Shown in pieces: positions 36,205 to 42,629 of a DNA stretch of 64,000 nt. The position numbers were made by a program, and so were the translations under genes. Below the pieces are notes generated by a model, which made no database searches, was not told the origin of the DNA, and worked only from the letters and a program-made list of their open reading frames with translations. Position 1 is the first letter of the stretch, and every line of letters starts with the position of its first letter. The stretch is from Isoetes taiwanensis (taxonomy: Eukaryota; Streptophyta; Lycopodiopsida; Isoetales; Isoetaceae). The stretch covers positions 3,814,792 through 3,878,791 of the forward strand of contig JAJEKV010000017.1 of NCBI GenBank assembly GCA_021234155.1, in the 5' to 3' direction.

Positions 36205-37078
36205 ATGGCAAGAACTAAGCAAACTGCAAGGATCCATCCAGGTGGTGTAAGGCCAGGTGATTACATTAGTCCGCCTCCTTCATCTGAATCTGAAGTCTCT
36301 GATAGAGATTCTCCTCCTCCGACCATGCCTAACAGAAGACCCGGAAAAGAAATCTGCAGGACAGACGGCGGGAGAAGCAGCTCCGGAGTAAGTAGGGAGG
36401 TGCACTCCGGTTCGGAGACGGAGGATGGAAATGTGAGAGACCGGCGAGCAGAATATGACGCCGGATTAATTATTGGGCAGCCGCCTCTTCTTGCTCTTAC
36501 TGCTCCTCCTGCTCCTCCTGTGGATGCGCCAGAACCTTCAAATCAAAGAAGGAGGCCCAACGCCCGAAAGGGGAAGGCGACCAGAAATGTGAGGAGACGG
36601 CCGGAAGAGTCGGCCAAGGAACAGCCTGCAAATGCTGGGGTGAGGAGACGGCCGGAAGAGTCGGCCGAGCAACAGGCTCCAAATGCTGGGGTGGGTGAGG
36701 GTAGTGGCCGGAAGCGAAGACGGCTCGGCATTAAAGAGCTTTCGCGAGATTAAGAAGTATCGGAAAGAGCACCGAGATGGTCATTCCGCCTCCCATTTGC
36801 CGTGCTCGTGGAAAGAGATTCTGCAAGAGTGTGGTGCGATACATCATACCAGTTACAGAATTCAAGCAACTGCCTTAAATGCTCTTCAAATGGCTTCGGA
36901 AGCAGTTGGTGTCGGTCTGTTCGAGGACTCGCAGCTTGCAGCAATACATGCCAAGCGGGTGACTGTCATGCCCAAGGACATGCGCCTCGTCTTACGCATA
37001 AGGGATCCCGAGTACTATGGTCAAAATTTTATGGCTGAATACAACAAGAAGAAAGACCCCGAAAAAAAAAGGCCGTGA
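36205..37078 (+). pseudogene. Histone H3-like gene with long unusual tail (one frameshift)
   Basis: The first frame (36205-36753) starts MARTKQTAR, identical to the first residues of canonical histone H3 including K4, but then diverges: positions 9, 14 and 18, lysines in H3, are I, V and D. A tail of about 170 residues follows, rich in P, S, E and R, with two copies of a 17-residue unit beginning VRRRPEESA and a basic cluster RKRRR that could act as nuclear localisation signal. In the next frame (to 37078) the histone fold follows: [11 protein letters not shown] (alpha N), LPCSWKEIL (alpha 1), [20 protein letters not shown] and [18 protein letters not shown] (alpha 2, loop 2, alpha 3), plus a C-terminal extension of about 20 residues. 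Loop 1 has canonical H3 length, unlike CENH3. The frames join near 36715-36745 by a one-base shift: assembly error, decay or a very small intron. Stop at 37076-37078, 131 bp before HP2. Confidence 0.75.
36589..36690. repeat. 51-bp in-frame tandem repeat in the H3-like tail
   Basis: Two copies (36589-36639 and 36640-36690) start GTGAGGAGACGGCCGGAAGA and encode a 17-residue unit VRRRPEESA(K/E)... ending NAG. They keep the reading frame. Confidence 0.9.
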
Positions 37079-37208
37079 AGTGCCTTTGTGTTTTTTCATA
37101 TGTATAATATTTCTTAATGTAATGGCTTTATAAGTTTAATCTCTTAGTCCATTTCTTTCTTAGAAGCCTAGCTCAAGACTTTGTATTTTTTTTTAATGTT
37201 ATACGTGA

Positions 37209-37277
37209 GGATCACACGACGCGCAGCAAGCATTGTGCTTTTTTGTTGCACATAGTAGTCTTCGCGTCGTGTGATCC
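37209..37277. repeat. Island inverted repeat HP2
   Basis: Left arm GGATCACACGACGCG (37209-37223), right arm TTCGCGTCGTGTGATCC (37261-37277), 69 bp. The inner part TTTTTGTTGCAxATxxTA is shared with HP9 at 46.06 kb, so HP2 and HP9 are copies of one element. Followed at once by three TTAGGG-type units (CCCTAA on this strand). Confidence 0.9.
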
Positions 37278-37281
37278 AACC

Positions 37282-37305
37282 ATAACCCTAACCCTAACCC
37301 TAAAA
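37282..37305. repeat. Short interstitial telomere-like CCCTAA run / telo-box
   Basis: ACCCTA is repeated three times, then AAATG. The 6-bp spacing is TTAGGG-type rather than the usual plant TTTAGGG. It lies between HP2 and the next gene and may serve as a plant telo-box promoter element (AACCCTA), known from genes of growing cells. Confidence 0.6.
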
Positions 37306-37426
37306 TGTACGGACAAATCTCCCCACAACGGCTGTGTCCCCTTTCATAATCGACAACGGCTACTTGAGTTCGCGAGTGCCTTTTACCGCTCCTAAACATC
37401 TTCTTGCTTTCGTCGTCTGCTTCGCC

Positions 37427-38515
37427 ATGGATTGTTATGTGAAGTTCCTGGAATGGTATGCATCCGCCCCTCATGACAACGAGGAAGTTGCGCCGACTGC
37501 GATTTATCCGTTCTATTGCAAGGAGTTGGACATCATGGCAAACAGTAGCGAGCTTGGATGCTATCGCGAGGTTGCCTTAGCTTTCACCCGGACCGCTTGG
37601 TCTCAGCGCACGTCCTTTGCAGATGTCCCTGGCTCGTGGATTCCAAAACCAGCTCTAGAGGAGGCGGCTTCCCATTTGCAAACAGGGAAGATGTTTTTCA
37701 AGAATGCTGCGCAACGGGCTCCTCCTGGCTGCATCCTTGTGCTTAAGAAGGTATCTTATTTCTCTTTGCCGTTTGCATTTGCTAGTTATTGCATTCTCGC
37801 CTCGCCAAACCAAGATACACCGGAAACAATGAAATCTTTAAGCCAAGGGGGGTCAGTTATGTGTGATGATGCTGACTATGACGTAGAAATGGAGATAGAT
37901 CTACAAGAAGAAGAGCAAGAATGTAGGAGTTTTAGCTTCGACGCACTGGCCTTGGGTGAACCAGAGGAGGGAGATGATTCTGAAGGTGATGAGGATGGGG
38001 ATGAGGATGAAAAGAAGTTGTCTGACATAACGCCAATTTTAGTGGAAGGCAAAGAATACCTATTGCTAAGTGATATACTGAGGAACCCGTCTTTGTTACG
38101 AATGTGTGCTAGGGAAGACGAGCTTATCAGTACCTTAAACTTAGGCCTAGATTTTGAAGAGGATTTGGACAAAGAGATGTTTGAAGTGTCTAATTATACC
38201 GGCAATGCTATAAAGCTTAAAGAAGCCTATGAGAGGTCGGAGTCTCGATTTGCTCAAGATGAGGCTAATCTACCAACGGAAGAAGAATTCCAGCCGCCTC
38301 CGCAAAGTCGCCAACAGATCTACTGTGTTTGGCAGGCCCTTCATCAATCAGCGGGCAAAGATAAGCCCTCGTTAGATGAGGATAAATATGAAGAAGATAA
38401 GCTTGAGGGTTCTTATTTGTGGGAAGTAGATGATTTTTCTTGCCCGACATGCACGCGGGGACGGGGAAAGATTGAAGGACTCTACATTGTTACGATATAT
38501 CTCAAGATTCGTTAA
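37427..38515 (+). CDS. Acidic island protein of unknown function
   Basis: The frame is open from 37334, but its first ATG, in good context (GCCATGG), is at 37427; about 362 residues. The N-terminal third is ordered-looking with CYVKFLEWY, YPFYCKELDIMAN and a conserved-looking DVPGSWIPKP. Residues about 185-220 are a strongly acidic low-complexity run (EGDDSEGDEDGDEDE). The second half is acidic and helical (for example LLRMCAREDELISTLNLGLD). Near the end is CPTCTRG, a possible half of a zinc site. A GTATCTTATTTC at about 37750 could be an intron start. The next frames (38430-38630 and 38593-38835) continue on the same strand without a promoter, so the 3' end may be frame-shifted and the protein longer. 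No homology recognised. It lies 150 bp after HP2. Confidence 0.5.
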   Translation: MDCYVKFLEWYASAPHDNEEVAPTAIYPFYCKELDIMANSSELGCYREVALAFTRTAWSQRTSFADVPGSWIPKPALEEAASHLQTGKMFFKNAAQRAPPGCILVLKKVSYFSLPFAFASYCILASPNQDTPETMKSLSQGGSVMCDDADYDVEMEIDLQEEEQECRSFSFDALALGEPEEGDDSEGDEDGDEDEKKLSDITPILVEGKEYLLLSDILRNPSLLRMCAREDELISTLNLGLDFEEDLDKEMFEVSNYTGNAIKLKEAYERSESRFAQDEANLPTEEEFQPPPQSRQQIYCVWQALHQSAGKDKPSLDEDKYEEDKLEGSYLWEVDDFSCPTCTRGRGKIEGLYIVTIYLKIR

Positions 38516-38835
38516 TGGGGAGATAATCGTCTTTAGCGTAACTTTTTCGTCCAAAAGGTGCAGAGTTTGTCTATTACATCCGTGCATTATGCATGTTCGG
38601 GAACCATTCCCAATTGGCATCAAACACTGAAAGGGTGATAGCAATTCGGCGGGATGTTGTGCTACAATATTTTGACGACCAAGCCGGTCTGCGGGCGAGC
38701 AATATGTTAAATTTTTTAGCTGCTGGCTTGACTCACCCAAGGTTGGAAGCTGGGGTCGATAACATGGAAGTCATTGCCTTGTTGGATCAGTGCGGCAGGG
38801 GATTGAAAGAGCATGAAATTGACGACGAAGCTTGA
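38516..38835 (+). pseudogene. Continuation frames of the acidic gene or separate small gene
   Basis: After the stop at 38515, two overlapping plus-strand frames follow. One has CRVCLLHPCIMHV, a possible zinc site, up to 38630. The other, 38593-38835, has a helical domain-like piece ending in LLDQCGRGLKEHEIDDEA. Together with CPTC of the preceding frame they may be one protein broken by two frame changes or an unseen intron. The final stop is at 38833-38835, about 100 bp before HP3, which fits the end of a transcription unit. Not recognised. Confidence 0.4.
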
Positions 38836-38936
38836 AAAATTGGAAGTTATATATTTTCCAACTTGTATCGGTAAAATTATTTATGTACAGATTGTCCTTC
38901 CGAAATTCCTAATAAAAATTATTTTATTTGTATTTA

Positions 38937-39000
38937 TTCACATCACGCGAAATACATCAGTCTGATTTTCTGTCATATCTAGGTTTTCGCGTCGTGTGAT
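38937..39000. repeat. Island inverted repeat HP3 (left arm degraded)
   Basis: The right arm TTTTCGCGTCGTGTGAT (38984-39000) is perfect. The left arm TTCACATCACGCGAAAT at 38937-38953 is a degraded match. Total 64 bp, placed about 100 bp after the stop at 38835. The 3' flank before it (GTAAAATTATTTATGTA, then AATAAAAATTA) recurs before 39838. Confidence 0.75.
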
Positions 39001-39056
39001 ATTTATCTCGAAGAAATGAAATATTATTGGAAAAAAACAATTAATTTATTTATTCC

Positions 39057-39086
39057 TCACACGACGCGAGAAGCAACTCGTGTGAC
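39057..39086. repeat. Short island inverted repeat HP4, upstream of gene A
   Basis: TCACACGACGCGAG (left) and CTCGTGTGA (right) pair over a very short loop, about 30 bp in total. It ends 7 bp before the TATA box of gene A. It looks like the 65-bp type with the middle deleted. Confidence 0.7.
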
Positions 39087-39092
39087 TCATGT

Positions 39093-39100
39093 TATAAATA
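39093..39100 (+). promoter_or_regulatory. TATA box of gene A
   Basis: TATAAATA followed by GAAGACC, identical over 15 bp to the TATA region of gene B. It lies 95 bp before the ATG at 39188. Confidence 0.7.
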
Positions 39101-39187
39101 GAAGACCGATGTCCACTCTGACCTCCGATCGCCTTCCGCCTTCTACTCATCTTCTACTTCCGGCTTCGCCTTCCACCTTACGGCCCG

Positions 39188-39569
39188 ATGGCATCATCAT
39201 CTTCCTCCAGCAAGCGACCACGCCAAGATAGCACTCCCCAGCCAGAGCGCGTGGACATCACCCTTGCAAATGGTGATGAAGAGATTCAAGGAGATCCATG
39301 ATGAAAACAACCGCCTCGCGTCGCCGAGAATATGGAGGTGGTCATGATTAGCCTTCACGAGGGAGCCGCCGACGAGCTGGCGAGACATTGAGCTCAGCGG
39401 AAACATTCGCCATGTACCAAGAGGCGGCGAGCCGCAGGGCGAGCGGCAGTTGAAACCGCTCCGCGAAGATTTCGCAGCCTTAGAAGGTATGGAGAAGAAG
39501 CTCCGAGCTGCGGAGGATGAGAACGCAGCAGGACATGAAAATCAGCTAGAGGATCATGAAGATCCCTAG
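39188..39569 (+). pseudogene. Coiled-coil family gene A, frameshifted
   Basis: From ATG 39188 the protein starts MASSSSSSKRPRQDSTP, with a KRPR nuclear-localisation-like cluster, then DITLAN. A frame change is needed to continue into the VMKRFKE.HDEN segment shared with gene B. The end (MEKKLRAAEDEN, then EDHEDP and stop at 39567-39569) again matches gene B. Several frame changes lie between, so in this assembly the gene is broken. Gene A and gene B arose by duplication of a unit including promoter, coding region and following hairpin. The intact protein would be about 125 residues and mainly helical. Function unknown. Confidence 0.6.
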
Positions 39570-39667
39570 CCGTTGTATCTATCTATTTTTTGCTTCAAAG
39601 AAAAGTTTTCTCTATTTTTGCTTCTATCTATCCTCTTGTTCCAATGTATGTTCTGTTTTATTAAAAT

Positions 39668-39730
39668 ATCACACGACTTGAAATGCCTTGCTTGCAATTA
39701 GGTAGCAATCAATGGATTTCGCGTGGTGAT
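39668..39730. repeat. Island inverted repeat HP5, after gene A
   Basis: Left arm ATCACACGACTTGAAAT, right arm ATTTCGCGTGGTGAT, 63 bp, 99 bp after the stop of gene A. The inner sequence (CTTGCAATTAGGTAGCAATC) is the same as in HP6 after gene B. Confidence 0.85.
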
Positions 39731-39779
39731 CTCCATGCCGCTCTATTTTGCTTCAATGAGAAGTTCTATCTTTAGTTAT

Positions 39780-39860
39780 GTATCAGTAAAATTACTTATG
39801 TATAGATTGTATCACCGAAATTATCAATAAAAATTATCACACGAGCTTTCTCTGGAAGAA
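39780..39860. repeat. Duplicated 3' flank with a single hairpin arm
   Basis: GTAAAATTACTTATGTATAG, then CCGAAATT and AATAAAAATTATCACACGAG repeat the 3' flank seen at 38866-38930 before HP3. AATAAA here could serve as a polyadenylation signal. Only a left arm ATCACACGAGC (from 39836) can be seen, so this is a partial copy. Confidence 0.6.
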
Positions 39861-39890
39861 AAGACGTTAGAAGAAGTAACGGTCCTTTTT

Positions 39891-39956
39891 CCTCACACGG
39901 CGAGAAGTAACGGTCCATTTTCCCCGACCGACGGCATTCTTTCGCGCCGCGGTGAC
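39891..39956. repeat. Island inverted repeat upstream of gene B (degenerate)
   Basis: Left arm CCTCACACGGCGAGAAG (39891-39907), right arm TTTCGCGCCGCGGTGA (about 39940-39955), about 65 bp. It ends about 25 bp before the TATA box of gene B, matching the position of HP4 before gene A. Confidence 0.6.
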
Positions 39957-39980
39957 TCAAGCTACTACTTAAATCCACGG

Positions 39981-39988
39981 TATAAATA
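39981..39988 (+). promoter_or_regulatory. TATA box of gene B
   Basis: TATAAATA followed by GAAGACC, 102 bp before the ATG at 40083, as in gene A. Confidence 0.7.
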
Positions 39989-40082
39989 GAAGACCTTCTA
40001 TCTTGCCTTCGACCTCCGATCCTCTTCGCTTTCCGCTTCACGCCATCTTCTCCGCTTCTTCCGCCTTCCGCCTTCTCCTCCG

Positions 40083-40438
40083 ATGGCATCTTCATCCTTC
40101 TCCAAAGAAGTTTGGCGCCCAGAGTCGCCTCGGACATCACCCTTGCTGTGGTGATGAAGAGATTCAAGGAAGTTCACGACGAAAACAGCCGTCTCGTCGC
40201 CGAGAAGATGGAGGCGGTGGACAGGTTAGAATTCACGAGGGGGCTGCTGCATGAGCGAGACCTTGAGCTCGCGGCAACATTAACCAGGTACCGAGAGGCC
40301 AATAGCCGTAGGGTCGAGGGCGCTTTTTTAATCGCACACAATATTTTGCAGCGCTTAGAAGATATGGAGAAGAAGCTTCGAGGTGCGGAGGATGAAAAGC
40401 TTTACGGCCTGACTACTGAGGATCATGAAGATCCCTAG
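40083..40438 (+). pseudogene. Coiled-coil family gene B, one early frameshift
   Basis: ATG at 40083 gives MASSSFSKEVWRPESP before the frame ends. The frame that starts at 40112 continues the protein to 40438. It contains SDITLAVVMKRFKEVHDENS, then an uninterrupted charged helix with LAATLTRYREA and LEDMEKKLRGAEDEK, ending EDHEDP. A one-base change near 40100-40140 would connect the ATG to this frame, giving about 118 residues that are nearly all helix with heptad-like spacing, probably a coiled coil. No transmembrane segment or enzyme motif. Paralogous to A, C and D through MAS-rich start and M-K-R/I-x-K-E motif. The next hairpin (HP6) begins 85 bp after the stop. Confidence 0.65.
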
Positions 40439-40522
40439 CCATTGTATATATATTTTTTGTTTCAAAGAAAAATTTGCTCTATTTCTTGCTTCTATATGTT
40501 CTCTTGTTTTGTTTTATTAAAA

Positions 40523-40589
40523 GATCACACGACGCGAAATGCCATGCTTGCAATTAGGTAGCAATCAATGGATTTCGCGTCGTATGATC
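40523..40589. repeat. Island inverted repeat HP6, after gene B
   Basis: Left arm GATCACACGACGCGAAAT (40523-40540), right arm ATTTCGCGTCGTATGATC (40572-40589), 67 bp. Only one mismatch between the 18-bp arms. It is the cleanest copy together with HP2. Confidence 0.9.
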
Positions 40590-40955
40590 TCCACAACGTA
40601 CACCTCGTTGTATGTATAAATTCCTAATTTATTAATGGAAAAGTATATGTAACACAAATATCTAGCTAGATTATGTGATAACTTGCAGGTAAATTCGAAT
40701 TTGCATGTGGATGACAACGTCTATTCACATACGTGGCATGTGGATGACAACGTCATGCCAAGGACGTGGCATGCACTGCCACAATAACACTGTCTTTTGT
40801 ACGGCTTGCATACAGTACGGCTAGGATATGACGGATCCCATGATGCGAACATAGGCTACCGTTGCCTAATTGCATGCTATAATTTTGCCTCGTAGGATTA
40901 TTACACAACTTTATAAATTTTCTGCAACCGTAGATTCCAACGTATCTCTAGTTTC

Positions 40956-40964
40956 TATATAAAA
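40956..40964 (+). promoter_or_regulatory. TATA box of gene C
   Basis: TATATAAAA lies 98 bp before the ATG at 41054, the same spacing as in genes A, B and D. Confidence 0.6.
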
Positions 40965-41053
40965 CGTCGGAGGCCTTTGTCTTCTCCTATCCGCCATCTC
41001 CTGTTCTACCACATCCGCCTTCAGCCATCTCTCCTGTTCTCCCAACACTTTCA

Positions 41054-41476
41054 ATGGCCTCCAGCTCCAGTTCCATCCCTGCCGAGATCTTGTCTCAAGT
41101 TCTGATCAAGGAAATTAAGAACATTACGGCTTTGAAGGAGGAACGGATTCGGATTCATATACGAAGAAAAGAATGATGAAGACGTCGCCAAGCTGGTTGC
41201 AGCAGAGGACAAGGCCGCCTTCTGGGGAGGTGATTTTAGTCTTGGCGACAATCGGTGGGCTACCTTAGACTTTAGAATTGCGCGCCACATAGATATAACC
41301 TCCAAGAGAGGCTTAGGGCCGCAATTGAAGCGGGAGAGGCTGCCCGAGCTCAACTCGATGAGCGGGAAGATAAGGTTGCGGAATATGAGAACGTGGTTGC
41401 GGGGCAGGCAATCATGTTGGAGGAGCAGAAAAAAATTATCACTGCCCTCCAGGAAGAGCTTGCCCGGCGATCATAG
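41054..41476 (+). pseudogene. Coiled-coil family gene C, frameshifted
   Basis: From ATG 41054 the start MASSSSSIPAEILSQVLIKE matches the family pattern (serine-rich start, then a hydrophobic helix and K-E-I-K). The frame ends near 41175. In another frame NDEDVAKLVAAEDKAAF follows, and after a second change a long helix with LRAAIEAGEAARAQLDE and VVAGQAIMLEEQKKI, ending ELARRS and stop at 41474-41476. Read together this would be about 140 residues, mostly coiled coil. At least two frame changes are needed, so the copy is broken or badly assembled. Function unknown. HP7 begins 153 bp after the stop. Confidence 0.55.
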
Positions 41477-41628
41477 GCATCGGGCTCCTCCTAGAGGGGC
41501 CCGTTTTTTTTTTTTAATGTTTGTAATGGTTTTATTTTTCAATGGGAAAAGTTTTTGACAAATGTGCCGAATATTACGTTTCCTATTTTTAATTTTCAAT
41601 ATCCGTGGTAGAGAGAATGACAAGGATC

Positions 41629-41694
41629 GGATCACACGGTTTAAACCCTTCATAGGGTTTTAAAGCTCGTGTCGCGATTCAGCGTGGTGTGATC
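41629..41694. repeat. Island inverted repeat HP7, after gene C
   Basis: Left arm GGATCACACGG (from 41629), right arm GTGGTGTGATC (41684-41694), about 66 bp. An inner smaller palindrome (AAACCCTTCATAGGGTTT) is also present. Confidence 0.8.
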
Positions 41695-41829
41695 TGATGT
41701 AGTTAGAATAGTTATTAATGTGTTCCAAATGACAAGTACCATTAATGTGTTCTAGCGGACAACGAGAAAAGAATCCGCCGACACGGCGACGGCCTTTAAC
41801 CGTGTTTAATATGTTAAAGTGCTAATATG

Positions 41830-41837
41830 TATAAATT
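41830..41837 (+). promoter_or_regulatory. TATA box of gene D
   Basis: TATAAATT lies 93 bp before the ATG at 41923. An out-of-frame ATG at 41901 could form a small upstream frame. Confidence 0.6.
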
Positions 41838-41922
41838 GAGGTCCTTGCATTGTGCTCCTTCCGCCGGTTAGAGTCTTTGCTCCTCACTTCTATAATCTTA
41901 ATGTCCCTCCCATTTGTCATCT

Positions 41923-42401
41923 ATGGCCTCCACATCCTCAACCGCTGATAAGGGAAAATGCAAGAGGATAGAACTCCCTTCTGACATAGTGTTGGGTGTT
42001 CTAATGAAGAGGTTGAAGGAGCAAGATGATCTTCTAAAGGAAAACGCCGTTACAATTCAGCGTAAAGAAGAAGAAGAGAATGAATTCAACCTTCTCATGC
42101 TTCGAGCGGAGAGGCAAAACAAATCGGCGGTTGAATAAAAGGTCGGACAGGATGACATGCCCCAACAACCGTGACCGAGGTGGTTATGGACGGCAACGAG
42201 GTTGCTAATTCAAAAGCGTAAGAACCCGTTGTGCTATTGGGACGAGAGCGGGACATGTACAAAGAGATGGTGGACAAATTGAAGGAACGTTTGGATAGGG
42301 TGATTGCTCGCTTGAGGAGAAGAGATGAAGACGAAGACGAGGACGGAGCTGATGATGATGATGAAGATAATGAAGAAGAGCTCGCACTGGAGCAACAATG
42401 A
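41923..42401 (+). pseudogene. Coiled-coil family gene D, frameshifted, acidic end
   Basis: ATG 41923 gives MASTSSTADKGKCKRIELPS, then DIVLGVLMKRLKEQDDLLKE, aligned with DITLAVVMKRFKE of gene B. The frame stops at 42138. A second frame (about 42236-42401) continues with ERDMYKEMVDKLKERLDRVI and an acidic run of D and E, ending LALEQQ with stop at 42399-42401. The joined product would be about 155 residues, a basic/helical N-terminal half and an acidic tail, suggestive of a nuclear, perhaps chromatin-associated protein; this is inference only. One or two frame changes around 42130-42235 break it. Two hairpins (HP8a, HP8b) follow 82 bp after the stop. Confidence 0.6.
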
Positions 42402-42482
42402 GTCGTTGTATTTTGTTTTTCAATGTAACATCTTTCACAACTTTAATCAAAAGTAACCTTTTTTTATTATTATCTTGTAAAG

Positions 42483-42551
42483 CTTCACACGACGCGAAGT
42501 CACATAAATGCAAGCAATAGCGAACTCCATCATTCGCCGCCAGTATGATAC
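42483..42551. repeat. Island inverted repeat HP8a, after gene D
   Basis: Left arm CTTCACACGACGCGAAGT is well kept; the right arm ATTCGCCGCCAGTATGAT is degraded. About 69 bp. Confidence 0.7.
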
Positions 42552-42557
42552 AAATAA

Positions 42558-42619
42558 GATCACACGACGGGCTGGGTTGTGCAAACAAGGTTGGAGGCAA
42601 GTACTTCGCGTCGTGTGAA
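42558..42619. repeat. Island inverted repeat HP8b
   Basis: Left arm AGATCACACGACGGG, right arm ACTTCGCGTCGTGTGAA, 62 bp. It stands 7 bp after HP8a, so two units are in tandem. The left arm of HP8a could also pair with the right arm of HP8b over 137 bp. Confidence 0.8.
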
Positions 42620-42629
42620 CATGCTACAC

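Noticed and set aside
36205-37078. CENH3 (centromeric H3) as identity of the H3-like gene
   Set aside because: Loop 1 has canonical H3 length and loop 2 reads VTVMPKD as in normal H3, not the CENH3-type sequence.
37282-37305. True telomere or chromosome end
   Set aside because: Only three units, with unrelated sequence continuing on both sides.
41325-41558. Basic arginine-rich plus-strand frame
   Set aside because: It is an out-of-frame reading of the coiled-coil end of gene C, whose in-frame version gives a regular helix up to a stop at 41476.
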